Below are positions 36,927 to 47,479 of a stretch of 64,000 nucleotides of DNA, in pieces. The notes under the pieces were generated by a model. That model did no database searches, was not told the origin of the DNA, and worked only from the letters and a program-made list of their open reading frames with translations. The DNA is from Deltaproteobacteria bacterium. GTDB lineage: Bacteria; Desulfobacterota; Binatia; Binatales; Binataceae. The stretch's first letter is position 1, and each line of letters opens with the position of its first letter. The stretch is taken from positions 1 to 64,000 of the forward strand of contig JAKBMB010000004.1 of assembly GCA_021831785.1 (NCBI GenBank). Direction: 5' to 3'. The translations under genes and the position numbers were made by a program.

Positions 36927-37442
36927 TTCGACGCGCGGGCAACGTTTGAACGAACGCCTCGGGGCTCGGCCGGAGGTCGGCGCCGGTTAGTGCTGCAGCC
37001 GCCCTGGACCATGCGCGCGGTGCCGAGTAAGAGTTGCCGCTGCCGCTGCGCCGCTCTCGCCTCCGCGCCCCATAAGCGCCCGAGCCCCAAAAGCTTCACT
37101 TACAGACTGAACAAGCACACGTCCTACCGAGATTCGCGCGCTTAGCCGTGAAGCGAAAATAACTTCCTTGATGAAGACTCGGAAGTCCTCCCCCTATGCT
37201 TGTGCCACAGCCGAAAGGCAGAGCATCGGCTTGGGGTTTTTGGTGCGTTGGACGTTGTCCGGTCCGCGGGTCTCGGTGGGCGGGCAGCCCTACCCGCGCG
37301 GGGCACGGGCGGGCACGGCGGCCCGCCCCACCAAGATTTATTTTCGCTTCAGGGTTAGGTTACAATCGTTTCGCCGCGGCGCGCGCGGAGCGTTCCAAAA
37401 AAGATTGGCCGCGCCGCCGCGCTTCGCAACGCTCAATGAGTG
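36927..37442. other. Intergenic region between the RND operon and proS, GC-rich hairpin
   Basis: No gene. GGTGGGCGGGC at 37275-37285 pairs with GCCCGCCCCACC at 37321-37332 (one bulge), a long stem around a GC-rich loop and then ATTTATTTT, possibly a terminator or a leader structure ahead of proS. The remainder shows no recognisable element. Confidence 0.4.
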
Positions 37443-38915
37443 ATGGGCACGGCGACGAATAAACCTGACGACAAAAAAGTGACGCCCCGAAGCCAGGATT
37501 TTTCCGCCTGGTACAACGAAGTGATCCTGCGCGCCGAGCTGGCCGATTACTCTCCGGTCCGCGGCTGTATCGTATTTCGCCCCGAAGGGTTCGCGATCTG
37601 GGAGAACATCTGCGCGGAACTGGACCGCCGGATCAAACGCACCGGGGCGAGGAACGCCTACTTTCCGCTGTTTATCCCGCAAAGCTTCATCCGCAAAGAA
37701 GCCAGCCACGTCGAGGGCTTTTCGCCCGAGCTTGCGGTGGTGACGCACGGCGGCGGCAAAGAACTGGAGGAGCCGCTGATCGTGCGTCCGACCTCGGAGA
37801 CGATAGTCAACTACATGTTCGCCCAATGGATCAAGTCGTACCGCGACCTGCCGCTGATGGTGAACCAATGGTGCAACGTTGTACGCTGGGAGATGCGGAC
37901 CAGGATGTTCTTGCGCACCACCGAGTTTTTGTGGCAGGAAGGTCACACCGCGCACGCCACGCGCGAAGAGGCCGAAGGCGAGACGCTGGCGATACTCGAG
38001 GTATACCGCGCGTTTTGCGAGGAGTTTCTGGCCATCCCGCTTATCGTCGGACGCAAGAGCGCCGCCGAGCGATTTGCCGGCGCGGTGGAAACCTACGCGA
38101 TCGAGGGCCTGATGGCCGACGGGCGGGCGCTCCAATGCGGGACCTCGCATTTTCTGGGGCAGAACTTCGCTCGCGCGTTCGAGATCCGCTACCTTGACGA
38201 AAAAAACCAGTTACAGTACGTGTGGCAGACGAGTTGGGGGGTCTCGACCCGGCTGCTCGGCGCGCTCATCATGGTCCACGGCGACGACCAGGGCCTGCGG
38301 CTGCCGCCCGCCGTGGCGCCGGTGCAGGCCGTAATCGTGCCGATCTGGCGCAAGCCCGCTGAGCGCGACGACGTTATCGCCGCGTCTCGCGGCGCTTTCG
38401 CGGCGCTGACCCAGGCGGGCGTGCGTTCTCGTCTCGACGGCCGCGAGGGCGTCACCCCCGGTTTCAAGTTCAACGAATGGGAGATGCGCGGCGTGCCGCT
38501 TAGAATCGAGATCGGCCCACGCGACGTGGCCGCGGGCGAAGCGACGTTGGCAAGGCGCGACCGCGCAGGGCCTACGAGCAAGCTCAAAAGCGCGCTGAAC
38601 CGGCTGCCCGAAAGCGTCGGCGCGATACTCGGCGAAATGCAAACCGGCTTTTACCGCGCGGCCAAGAGTGCGATGGACGCGCGAACCACCGAGCCCGCCG
38701 ATTTCGAAAGTTTTTGCCAACAGATGGAGGGCGAAGGCGGCGGCGGTCTCGCTTACGTATACTGGTGCGGCAGCGCGGCATGCGAGACTAAGATCCGCGA
38801 GCAGACCCGGGCGACATGCCGCGCCATCCCGCTTGCCCAGGATGTCGCGCCCCGCGGCTGCATCGTGTGCGGCCAGACGGCCTGCGAGCGCGCCTTCTTC
38901 GCCAAAGCTTACTAA
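37443..38915 (+). CDS. proS: Prolyl-tRNA synthetase, archaeal/eukaryal-like type with zinc-binding tail
   Basis: 490 residues from ATG 37443 (GTG 37440 is immediately upstream). Class II core: motif 2 in MVNQWCNVVRWEMR with LRTTEFLWQEGHTAHAT, VRPTSETIVNYMFAQW binding ATP/proline, and motif 3 in VSTRLLGALIMVHGDD. There is no editing INS domain, as in the short archaeal-like class. The C-terminal zinc-binding domain has CGSAACE and CIVCGQTACE and ends in KAY; the C-terminal Tyr is characteristic of this class. Housekeeping. Confidence 0.96.
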   Translation: MGTATNKPDDKKVTPRSQDFSAWYNEVILRAELADYSPVRGCIVFRPEGFAIWENICAELDRRIKRTGARNAYFPLFIPQSFIRKEASHVEGFSPELAVVTHGGGKELEEPLIVRPTSETIVNYMFAQWIKSYRDLPLMVNQWCNVVRWEMRTRMFLRTTEFLWQEGHTAHATREEAEGETLAILEVYRAFCEEFLAIPLIVGRKSAAERFAGAVETYAIEGLMADGRALQCGTSHFLGQNFARAFEIRYLDEKNQLQYVWQTSWGVSTRLLGALIMVHGDDQGLRLPPAVAPVQAVIVPIWRKPAERDDVIAASRGAFAALTQAGVRSRLDGREGVTPGFKFNEWEMRGVPLRIEIGPRDVAAGEATLARRDRAGPTSKLKSALNRLPESVGAILGEMQTGFYRAAKSAMDARTTEPADFESFCQQMEGEGGGGLAYVYWCGSAACETKIREQTRATCRAIPLAQDVAPRGCIVCGQTACERAFFAKAY

Positions 38916-39110
38916 AAGATGGCGCCGGCAAGGCTGCACTTCGATGATCGGAGGAGTTCTCGAAGCTTAGGAATCGAAGCTTGCGTCCGATGCAAATGAA
39001 TCGCGTCCCGCGGGCGGCGTGGCGTGCGCGAAGTCGGTCCCGGCAGATGGGTGCGCCGCAGCGGCGCGGCCGTAACCCGACAGCGCAGGCGACGGGACGC
39101 GCAAGTCGCG

Positions 39111-39788
39111 ATGTGGTTTAAAAACCGTACGGAAGCGATCGGCGTTATCGCGGCCGCGTTTTTCGGCGCCGGCGGCGCGGTAATCGTGGCCTTTTTGAGC
39201 CTTGTGTATCCGCAATTTGGGGAGAAGACCGCGCTGATTTCGGAAGCCGGATATTTGTGCGATGCGATGGCTTGGCAGGTCTTTTACGTCGCCGGCCAGG
39301 CGCCGCCGGGCAACTGGAAGGAACCTGGCGCGGCCTCCCGCTTGAATTTCGAACAGCCCGCTAAAAGCGCCTGGGACAAGCCGTGGTTTCCCTTGCGCAC
39401 GCCGATATGGGATCGGCTCGAAGACAAGATCGGCGATCTGGGTTCACACGCGGGCAGGCTCGCGGGCTTTTTCTACCGGGTCGAATTTCTCAATATGCTG
39501 CGGCAGGCGCGGGATTGCTTCGGCAAGGGCGACCCCCGATTTTGGCATACGTACCTTTGCACCCTCAGAGACGAACTCAATATTTGCGCCGTCCAGAACT
39601 ACGGCGAGCAAAGCTGCCACTGGTTTATGAGCTTTCGCTATGGGTGCAACGTCGACTTCGACTCGAACTACCGCGAAATAGTGCGTCAGCTCGACGGCGT
39701 GGAGAAAGGCGGAGTATGCCGTCAATGGGGGAGCGACGTTCCCGCCCCGCAGCCCGGGTGTAAGAACCTCGACATGTTTATTCATTAG
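39111..39788 (+). CDS. Membrane-anchored hypothetical protein, Cys-rich
   Basis: 225 residues from ATG 39111; in-frame upstream starts add an Arg-rich leader. One N-terminal membrane helix (IGVIAAAFFGAGGAVIVAFLSL, ~10-31), then a soluble domain of ~190 residues with at least seven Cys (for example CDAMAW, RDCFGKGD, YLCTLRDELNICAV, SCHWF, GCNVDFD). No family recognised. An outside location with disulfides is plausible. It lies between proS and an MFS gene without tight coupling to either. Confidence 0.65.
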   Translation: MWFKNRTEAIGVIAAAFFGAGGAVIVAFLSLVYPQFGEKTALISEAGYLCDAMAWQVFYVAGQAPPGNWKEPGAASRLNFEQPAKSAWDKPWFPLRTPIWDRLEDKIGDLGSHAGRLAGFFYRVEFLNMLRQARDCFGKGDPRFWHTYLCTLRDELNICAVQNYGEQSCHWFMSFRYGCNVDFDSNYREIVRQLDGVEKGGVCRQWGSDVPAPQPGCKNLDMFIH

Positions 39789-40032
39789 CGGTCTTTATTC
39801 GCTAGCGGCCGGCGCGGTAATTTGAAGACTTTTCGGGCGTGCGCTCAAATCGGCTGCGGAAAACGAAGCGGAAAATCGAGTACGATGCGCTTGCTCGCAT
39901 GCCGCAGGGCAAGTCAGCCGAGGCTTAAATAGGCTTGCGCTTGCGTTATCCCGGGTTTTTCGGCGCCTCACCGAGTGCGCTCGTCGGCGGATGCGCATCG
40001 CCGCCCGCGGGCGGTCGAAGTAAAGTGCGATC

Positions 40033-41265
40033 ATGACCAACTCTGAAACTGCGCGTCCGGAGGACCACCCGCAGCCGCCGGCCCCGGCGGCGCGGGAGCA
40101 GGTCCAACGGGACCCGGCCAAGGCGTGGCTGATGGCTGGTGTGGCGTTCGTCTTCCTGTTCACGACCTTCGGCATCTTGTATAGCTTTGGGGCTTTCCTT
40201 AAGCCGATGATGGAAGACTTTGGCGGCAGTCACGGGGCGGTCTCCGGCCTGTTCTCGGTAATCATGTGCTTGGGCCTCTTGCTCGGACCGTTCACCGGCC
40301 GCCTGAGCGACCGGCTGGGCGCGCGTCCGGTGCTGATCGGGGCTGCACTGTCGCTGGGGTTGGCCCTTATTCTTACCGCGCAGGTCAGGCGCCTGTGGCT
40401 CGCCTACTTGACCTTCGGTGCGGGCATGGGAGTCGCCGTCGCGTGCACCTATGTGCCGGCGTTGGTGCTGGTCGGGGTGTGGTTTAAGCGCCGGCGCGAC
40501 ACGGCGCTGGGCTTCGCGGTTGCGGGAATCGGCTGCGGCACGCTGGTGTTGGCCCCGCTCGCCGCGGCGCTGACGGAACGTTATGGATGGCGCGAGACCT
40601 TCGTAATTCTAGGCATCGTGAGCTGTCTGGTCACGCTCGGCTGCGCGGCGATCTCGGAAAGCCCGGACGTGCCTGCGGGACGGCCGGCGCTGAACATCGC
40701 CCGAGCGATCCGCGCGCCGGCTTTCAGGATGCTCTACGTGGGCGGGCTGCTGTTCCAAATCGCCCAGTTCATTTCGTTTACCTACCTGGCGGCTTTCGCG
40801 CGCCATCGCGGCGTCGACGCGGTAGCCGCGGCGACGCTGGTCGGCCTCATCGGGGCCGCAAGCGTGGTCGGCCGTTTCGGTTTGGCCGCTTTGAGCGGCC
40901 GCTTCGGGGTCGTGCGTCTCTACCAGACGACCGTGCTGATATTTGCGCTCAGCTACGCTATCTGGCTTTTCGCGCGCAGCTATCCATGGCTGGTGGCGTT
41001 CGCGCTGGTCATGGGCGGCAGCTACGGAGGCTTCGTCACGCTCTCGCCGGCCGTCGCGGCGCAGCTTTTCGGCATCGAAGGACTCGGTGGCTTACTCGGC
41101 GCGCTCTACACCAGCGGCGCGATCGGCGTGGCCATAGGGCCGCCGCTGGCCGGGTTGCTGATCGACCGCACGGGAAGCTACCAGTGGACGATTGCGTTTG
41201 CGATGGTGATGGGGCTGGCGGCGTTCGCAACCTTTCTGCCTTTGAGCAAGGTCCGGGCCGTCTAG
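40033..41265 (+). CDS. MFS transporter, oxalate/formate antiporter or monocarboxylate-porter-like
   Basis: 410 residues with twelve predicted helices. The loop 2-3 motif is GRLSDRLGARPVL (motif A), and GFAVAGIGCGTLVLAPLAAALTERYGWR and FGILYSFGAFLKPMMEDFG match the OFA/MCT-like clade that moves small carboxylates. The first ~30 residues are a Pro/Ala-rich cytoplasmic tail. Substrate unknown; no catabolic genes are adjacent. Confidence 0.85.
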   Translation: MTNSETARPEDHPQPPAPAAREQVQRDPAKAWLMAGVAFVFLFTTFGILYSFGAFLKPMMEDFGGSHGAVSGLFSVIMCLGLLLGPFTGRLSDRLGARPVLIGAALSLGLALILTAQVRRLWLAYLTFGAGMGVAVACTYVPALVLVGVWFKRRRDTALGFAVAGIGCGTLVLAPLAAALTERYGWRETFVILGIVSCLVTLGCAAISESPDVPAGRPALNIARAIRAPAFRMLYVGGLLFQIAQFISFTYLAAFARHRGVDAVAAATLVGLIGAASVVGRFGLAALSGRFGVVRLYQTTVLIFALSYAIWLFARSYPWLVAFALVMGGSYGGFVTLSPAVAAQLFGIEGLGGLLGALYTSGAIGVAIGPPLAGLLIDRTGSYQWTIAFAMVMGLAAFATFLPLSKVRAV

Positions 41266-41330
41266 CACTCCCGCCTCATGGCGAGGACGCCGCGCAAGAG
41301 AAGGTCGCCGAGTGCGCGCCGCGGCCTGCT

Positions 41331-42341
<1,011 letters not shown>

Positions 42342-42422
42342 TTAACGCTTCACACTTGCGCGTCCGGCGCGGGACTGAGCAGGACGCTCGCATCGCTGTG
42401 GTCGAACCATGGTTGCTTGCGC

Positions 42423-43304
42423 CTACGGGTCTTTGAACAAGCGGCGCAGCGTGGCGAGATTTTCGACGTCCTCTTTGAGATCGGGACCCTTGGGCGTCTC
42501 CAGGCACATCGGAAGCCCCCCGAATCGGCGGTCATTGAGCAGCCGCGCGAAGGCGCCTAGACCGAGCTCCCCTTTGCCGATATGCTCGTGGCGGTCGACC
42601 CTCGAGTTGAGCGGCTTGGGTGAGTCGTTGAGGTGAAAGGCGACCAGGCGCTTTAGCCCCACGCGCCGGTCGAGCTCGGCAAACGTCTGCTCGTAGCCTT
42701 CCGCGCCGGCGAGGTTGTAGCCGGCGGCAAACGCGTGTTCGGTGTCGAAGCACAGCCGCAGCCGGTCGCTTTCGTGCGCAGCGTCGAAGATCCGGCCCAA
42801 CTGCTCGAAGCTGTAGCCGAGCACGGTGCCTTGGCCGGCGGTGTTCTCGAGCGCGATTTTGACCTTAAACCCCGGACATGCCTTGTGCGCCTGACTGATC
42901 GAGTCGGCGATGGCCTTGATTCCCATGCTCTCGCCGGAGCCAACGTGGGCTCCGGGATGGGCGACCAAAAACGGGAGCCCGAGCTTCTCGCATCGCTCCA
43001 GTTCGTCGACGAACGCCGCGAGCGACTTGCGCCGCAAAACGTCGTCGGGAGCGCCGAGATTGACCAGGTAGGAGCCGTGCGCGATCGCTATCTTGATTCC
43101 GGTTTCTTCCTGCTTCTGCTTGAACTCGGCGACCTCCGCCTCGGCCAGCGGCTTTGCGGCCCACTGGCGCGAGGATTTGGTAAAAATTTGAATGCACTCG
43201 CAATTCACTTCTCGGCCGCGCACGAATGCGTTCGCCAACCCTCCGGCGATCGGCATATGGGCGCCCAGAAGCGGTCGTTTCGCGCGTTTGGCGCCACCCG
43301 TCAT
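42423..43304 (-). CDS. nfo: Endonuclease IV (AP endonuclease)
   Basis: 293 residues, TIM-barrel with a trinuclear zinc site. Conserved segments: LLGAHMPIAGGLANA, FTKSSRQW, ALENTAGQGTVLG (Glu ligand), CFDTEHAFAAGYN (Asp and His), FHLNDS and RVDRHEHIGKGELG. Cuts 5' to abasic sites in base excision repair. Length is typical for the family. Confidence 0.97.
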   Translation of the reverse strand: MTGGAKRAKRPLLGAHMPIAGGLANAFVRGREVNCECIQIFTKSSRQWAAKPLAEAEVAEFKQKQEETGIKIAIAHGSYLVNLGAPDDVLRRKSLAAFVDELERCEKLGLPFLVAHPGAHVGSGESMGIKAIADSISQAHKACPGFKVKIALENTAGQGTVLGYSFEQLGRIFDAAHESDRLRLCFDTEHAFAAGYNLAGAEGYEQTFAELDRRVGLKRLVAFHLNDSPKPLNSRVDRHEHIGKGELGLGAFARLLNDRRFGGLPMCLETPKGPDLKEDVENLATLRRLFKDP

Positions 43305-43530
43305 GGTCGAAGACGCTCGCCGCTCGAGACCCGCGCGGCCGGCGCGCTAGCGCGCATCATTGCTCTCATACGCGCCACAATATTGAAAACCGGCGAGGGG
43401 CGGCAAGTGCTTGCGTCAGGCTGAGTGGCGCGGGATATTCGTTTAGCAACAAGCCGTTGGCCCGGCGCGCAAGCTCGCGCGCGGGTGTCAAGCGACGCAG
43501 GCTGGGGCCTGGGAATGCTCGCATAAGGCG

Positions 43531-44403
43531 ATGGAAGCTCATCCGATACGATCGATCGGTCTGGTGATGAAACGGGGAGTTGACGAGGCGTTGGAAGTCG
43601 GGCGCAGACTCAGCGCCTTCATCCGTGGCCGTGGCCTTGAAGTTTTGGCCGAGCCGGAGGTCGCGGGCGCGCTCGGCGCGCGCCCTTTTGCGGCGCGGGA
43701 CCTGGCACGGCAGGCCGACCTCGTCGTCGTTTTAGGAGGCGACGGCACCCTGCTGAGCATCGCCCGCCTGGTCGGCGCGCGCGAAACTCCCATTCTCGGG
43801 ATTAACCTGGGCGGCTTGGGCTTTTTAACCCACGCCCGGATCGCTGAGGCGCAGGACTCGGTTGCGCGAATCCTCGCCGGCGATTTCACCGTCGACCGGC
43901 GGATCACGCTCGAGGCCGTGGTCGAGCGCAGCGGGCGGGACGTTGAAGCCGGGCGCGCGGAGTGGCTGCCGGCGGTGAACGACGTGGTGATCAACAAGCG
44001 CATACTGGGGCGCATCCTCGACCTCGAGGTCTTCGCTGACCGGCTGCCGTTCTGTTGCTACCGCGCGGACGGGCTGATTGTGGCCACGCCCACCGGCTCC
44101 ACGGGCTACGCGCTGAGCGCCGGCGGGCCGATCGTGTTTCCCACGCTCGGCGTCGTCGTGCTGGCGCCGATCTGTCCCCACACGCTGAGCAACCGCCCGG
44201 TGGTGATACCGGACCGTTTCGCGGTCGAGGTCATCATCAGAAGCCCGGACCACGAAGCGTCGCTGACGCTCGACGGCCGCGAGGTCGCCACGCTTAAGCC
44301 CGGCGATTTGGTGCGCGTGCGCAAGGGCAAGGCGTGCGTGGCGCTGGTTTCGTCGAGCCATTCCTACTTCGAAATCTGGCGCGACAAGCTGCGCTGGGGA
44401 TAA
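43531..44403 (+). CDS. nadK: NAD kinase
   Basis: 290 residues. The diacylglycerol-kinase-like fold shows VVLGGDGTLLSIARL (ATP site), GINLGGLGFLTHA, NDVVINK and the NAD site ATPTGSTGYALSAGGPIV. Phosphorylates NAD to NADP. The small gap of 15 bases to recN suggests an operon, an arrangement common in other bacteria. Confidence 0.96.
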   Translation: MEAHPIRSIGLVMKRGVDEALEVGRRLSAFIRGRGLEVLAEPEVAGALGARPFAARDLARQADLVVVLGGDGTLLSIARLVGARETPILGINLGGLGFLTHARIAEAQDSVARILAGDFTVDRRITLEAVVERSGRDVEAGRAEWLPAVNDVVINKRILGRILDLEVFADRLPFCCYRADGLIVATPTGSTGYALSAGGPIVFPTLGVVVLAPICPHTLSNRPVVIPDRFAVEVIIRSPDHEASLTLDGREVATLKPGDLVRVRKGKACVALVSSSHSYFEIWRDKLRWG

Positions 44404-44418
44404 GGACGCGGCCGCGCG

Positions 44419-46116
44419 ATGCTTGCCGTGCTGCGCATCCGCCGGCTGGCGGTGATCGACGAGGCGACCTTCGAGTTCAGCCCGGGCCTCAACATCATCT
44501 CGGGCGAGACCGGCGCCGGCAAGACCATCGTGATGAACGCGCTCGGGCTGATCGCCGGCGCGCGGGCCGCGGCGGAGATGGTCCGCAGCGACGAGAAGGA
44601 GGCGGTGGTCGAAGGCCTGTTCGAGCTGGAGGGAACCGCGCTTGCGCCGGAGCTTACCGAAGCCCTCGACCTCGGCCGAAACACTCAGGTGCTGGTCAGG
44701 CGGACTATCGCCGAGGGCGGGCGCTCGCGCGCCACCGTCAACGGCGAGCTTACGACGCTGCAGAGCTTGTCCGGCCTGGGCGCAAATCTGGTGCAAATCT
44801 TCGGCCAGCACGAGCAGCAGGAGCTTTTGCGCGCGCAAAGCCATCTCGCGATTCTCGACCAATACGGAGACCTGGACGGAGCGCTGGAAGAGTACCGCCG
44901 CATTTACCGTCGCGCGCTTGAGCTTAAATCGCGCGTCGAGGAACTGGAGCGCCAAGCGCGCGAGCGCGAGCAGCGGCTGGATCTCGCGCGCTTTCAGCTC
45001 GCCGAGCTGGCCGGCGCCGGCCTCGCCGCGGGCGAGGCCGACGAGCTTTTGCGGCAACGACGCGTGCTGGCCAACGCCACGCGCCTGGCGCTCGCCGCGC
45101 ACGAGGCCGAAGCCGCGCTCTACGGCGGCGAGAACGCGGCGATCGACGCCGTGGGAATCGCGCGCAGCCGGCTGGCTGAAGCGGCGACGCTCGACCCGGC
45201 GATAAACGAGCCGCTGAAGCTGCTCGATTCGGCAGGCGCGGCGCTGGAGGAGGCGGCGCGATGGCTGCGCGGCTATGCCGACCGCGTCGAGGCCGATCCG
45301 GCGCGGCTGGAGGAGATCGAGCAGCGCCTGGAGCAGCTTAATCGCATCAAGCGCAAGTACGGCGGCAGCATCGAGAGCGCAATCGAGACCATGGAGCGCG
45401 CACAGGCGGAAATCGGGCGGCTTGAAACGACCGAGCAAGAGCAGGCCGAGGCCGCGCGCGAGCTCGCTGCAACCTTGGCGCAATTGGCTCAAGCCGCGCG
45501 CGCGCTCAGCGAAAGGCGCGCGAGCCTCGCCGCGCGGCTCAAGCACAAAGCCGAGGCCGAGCTTAAAACGCTGGGCATCCGCAATCCGGTCTTCGAGCCG
45601 CGCTTCGAGGCGCCCGCGGCGCAAGCCTCGGGTTTAAGCCTTGACGGATTGGCCTTCGGCCCCAACGGTATCGACGGCTTTGAGTTCTATATCGCCTTTA
45701 ATCTGGGGCAGCCGCCGATGACGCTGGCGAAGGTCGCTTCGGGCGGCGAGTTGTCGCGCGTGATGCTGGCGCTTAAGTGCCTGGAGGCGCGCCGCCGGTC
45801 GATCGCAACGCTGGTCTTCGACGAGGTCGACGCCGGCATCGGCGGCGCGATCGCGCACGTCGTCGGGCTTAAGCTTAAGACGCTCGCCCGCTTCCATCAG
45901 ATCCTATGCGTGACACACTTGCCGCAGATAGCGGCGTTCGCCGACAAGCATTTCGTGGTCGAAAAGCGCGAGCAGCGGGGAACCACCGCGAGCAGCGTAA
46001 CCGAGCTCGGCCCGGCCGAGCGGGTGGAAGAGTTGGCGCGGATGATCGGCGGAAGCCGGCGCACCGACCGCATCACCCGGGCGGCGCGCGAGCTTTTGGA
46101 GCGGGCGCGAGCCTAG
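44419..46116 (+). CDS. recN: DNA repair protein RecN
   Basis: 565-residue SMC-like ATPase for double-strand break repair. Walker A GETGAGKTIVMNAL (~31-44), QIFGQHEQQELL, two coiled-coil arms around ~155-360, ABC signature SGGELSRVMLALK, Walker B ATLVFDEVDAGIGG, and VTHLPQIAA. Length normal. Starts at ATG 44419, 15 bases after nadK. Confidence 0.97.
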   Translation: MLAVLRIRRLAVIDEATFEFSPGLNIISGETGAGKTIVMNALGLIAGARAAAEMVRSDEKEAVVEGLFELEGTALAPELTEALDLGRNTQVLVRRTIAEGGRSRATVNGELTTLQSLSGLGANLVQIFGQHEQQELLRAQSHLAILDQYGDLDGALEEYRRIYRRALELKSRVEELERQAREREQRLDLARFQLAELAGAGLAAGEADELLRQRRVLANATRLALAAHEAEAALYGGENAAIDAVGIARSRLAEAATLDPAINEPLKLLDSAGAALEEAARWLRGYADRVEADPARLEEIEQRLEQLNRIKRKYGGSIESAIETMERAQAEIGRLETTEQEQAEAARELAATLAQLAQAARALSERRASLAARLKHKAEAELKTLGIRNPVFEPRFEAPAAQASGLSLDGLAFGPNGIDGFEFYIAFNLGQPPMTLAKVASGGELSRVMLALKCLEARRRSIATLVFDEVDAGIGGAIAHVVGLKLKTLARFHQILCVTHLPQIAAFADKHFVVEKREQRGTTASSVTELGPAERVEELARMIGGSRRTDRITRAARELLERARA

Positions 46117-46150
46117 GCCGGCGAAGCCGCCTCACGCCGCTGGCGGGGAT

Positions 46151-46180
46151 TTGACAGAGCGCGCCGCCTAGGATTAGCTA
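46151..46180 (+). promoter_or_regulatory. Promoter of tRNA-Ala
   Basis: Perfect -35 TTGACA (46151-46156) followed 17-18 bases later by TTAGCT/TAGCTA as a weak -10, about 20 bases ahead of the tRNA 5' end. Confidence 0.5.
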
Positions 46181-46197
46181 GATTGTCTGGCGTAAGT

Positions 46198-46274
46198 GGG
46201 GCTGTAGCTCAGTTTGGGAGAGCGCCTGAATGGCATTCAGGAGGTCGGCAGTTCGATCCTGCTCAGCTCCACCA
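46198..46274 (+). tRNA. tRNA-Ala(GGC)
   Basis: Acceptor GGGGCTG pairs with CAGCTCC (one G-T pair), discriminator A and encoded CCA (46272-46274). Anticodon stem CCTGA/TCAGG, loop ATGGCAT, anticodon GGC. T arm contains AGTTCGATCCT. 77 nt. A patch of accessory genes starts directly downstream, which marks a common integration target. Confidence 0.96.
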
Positions 46275-46436
46275 CCGGAACCAAGCGCTTCTTTGCGCCG
46301 TAACGTCATGGGATCGCCGTCCCGCCCGCATCCCGTCCGCCTTTGTCAAGAAGGATAGGGGAACATGAGCCGAATTGGATGGCCCTTCGTCTGAAAGCTA
46401 TGATGCCGCCCCGAAGTTTCGGATAATGAAGGGCCG

Positions 46437-47096
46437 ATGCATCGACCGGAAAAAGCGCAGCCGCTGTTGGCGTTCTTGGAGTTCCAAGCGGTCTACGACA
46501 GCCCAAATTTCGAGTTCTCGACTCGAGGCCCTGCCGTTATGTCCGCGGTCTTCGAGGCCTTTAGGCCTTGGAACATCACTCTCGCGAACATCTCGGCCAA
46601 ACAGAATCCTGCAAATGTGGGGGAAGTCGCAATTGTCTTTAGTCTCCAAAATTCTCGGCTTACGTTCAGCGTCGGCATCGGTGCCGCCACGTTCTTGGTG
46701 ACGAATCCTGATTGGTCTCAAGAGGAATTTGTCTCTCAAATCGCGACGGCCGGCTTACAGGCCGTGCGATCCAGCACCGGTGTAACCTACCGACGGTACC
46801 TAATAAGTCTCCTGATGCATGTGAAGCCGGAGCGCCGGACTCTGCGCGAGGTCTCGGCGGATTTTCTCAGTTTGAAATCTCCGAAGATTTCTAGTCCAAC
46901 AGTCAAGGCGCGCGGTTTTTCCGTGTACGCCGACGACTTCTCATGGGTCGTGGATTCTTCCGCGATGTACGAGGGAGCCTTGTTTCTGAAAATCGTGCGG
47001 ACCTTCGAGCCCAGCGCTCCCTTCTCGGAAATGGCAGGGACGTTACGAGCAGACCAAGGTGAGCTGCTTCGAACCCTGCAGTTGACGGTGGACTAA
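46437..47096 (+). CDS. Hypothetical protein, first gene of a three-gene accessory operon
   Basis: 219 residues, no family recognised with confidence. It begins MHRPEKAQPLLAFLEFQAVY and has alternating hydrophobic strands and an RRYLISLLMHVKPERR segment; overall it looks like a soluble alpha/beta protein, with a faint resemblance to the sporadic TIGR04255-type proteins. Wobble positions are visibly more AT-rich than in recN next door, suggesting transfer. The stop is one base before the next start. A weak GAAGGG precedes the ATG. Confidence 0.65.
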   Translation: MHRPEKAQPLLAFLEFQAVYDSPNFEFSTRGPAVMSAVFEAFRPWNITLANISAKQNPANVGEVAIVFSLQNSRLTFSVGIGAATFLVTNPDWSQEEFVSQIATAGLQAVRSSTGVTYRRYLISLLMHVKPERRTLREVSADFLSLKSPKISSPTVKARGFSVYADDFSWVVDSSAMYEGALFLKIVRTFEPSAPFSEMAGTLRADQGELLRTLQLTVD

Positions 47097-47097
47097 T

Positions 47098-47448
47098 ATG
47101 CTTGGTGGCCAAACACTCGGCGGCGGCTCTCAACTTCCTCACGCCATGCCGCCTCATCCACTCGCCAACGGTGGAAATCTGGCGAATCCCGGCTCGCAAA
47201 TCGGCCTCGCGAGCAAAGAGGGATTCTTGTTCGACGCCTCATTGTTGTTCGAGTCGTTCTCGGGAGGCATCCATCCGCAGCCTCCTTCTTCAAGACTTTC
47301 CGACCTCAAACGAAAGGCATTTCCTGAGACCGGCCGCATAGAGAGAATCGCGAAGTCATGCGCCGCGGTAAACGCGGCTCAGCCTACGCAACTGAGTTCG
47401 TCAGAATGGAAGCGGATTACTGAGGCTGATATCGAAGATCAGTATTGA
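47098..47448 (+). CDS. Small hypothetical protein, second gene of the PIN operon
   Basis: 116 residues starting at ATG 47098, one base after the previous stop; it ends one base before a possible start of the PIN gene. The first ~40 residues are Gly/Pro/Asn-rich and probably disordered, and the end is acidic (SSEWKRITEADIEDQY). It has no recognised domain. By position it could be an antitoxin or adaptor, but has no ribbon-helix-helix or AbrB pattern I can see. Confidence 0.6.
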   Translation: MLGGQTLGGGSQLPHAMPPHPLANGGNLANPGSQIGLASKEGFLFDASLLFESFSGGIHPQPPSSRLSDLKRKAFPETGRIERIAKSCAAVNAAQPTQLSSSEWKRITEADIEDQY

Positions 47449-47479
47449 CGTGCCGACACGCTCGATCAGAGAGATTCCC

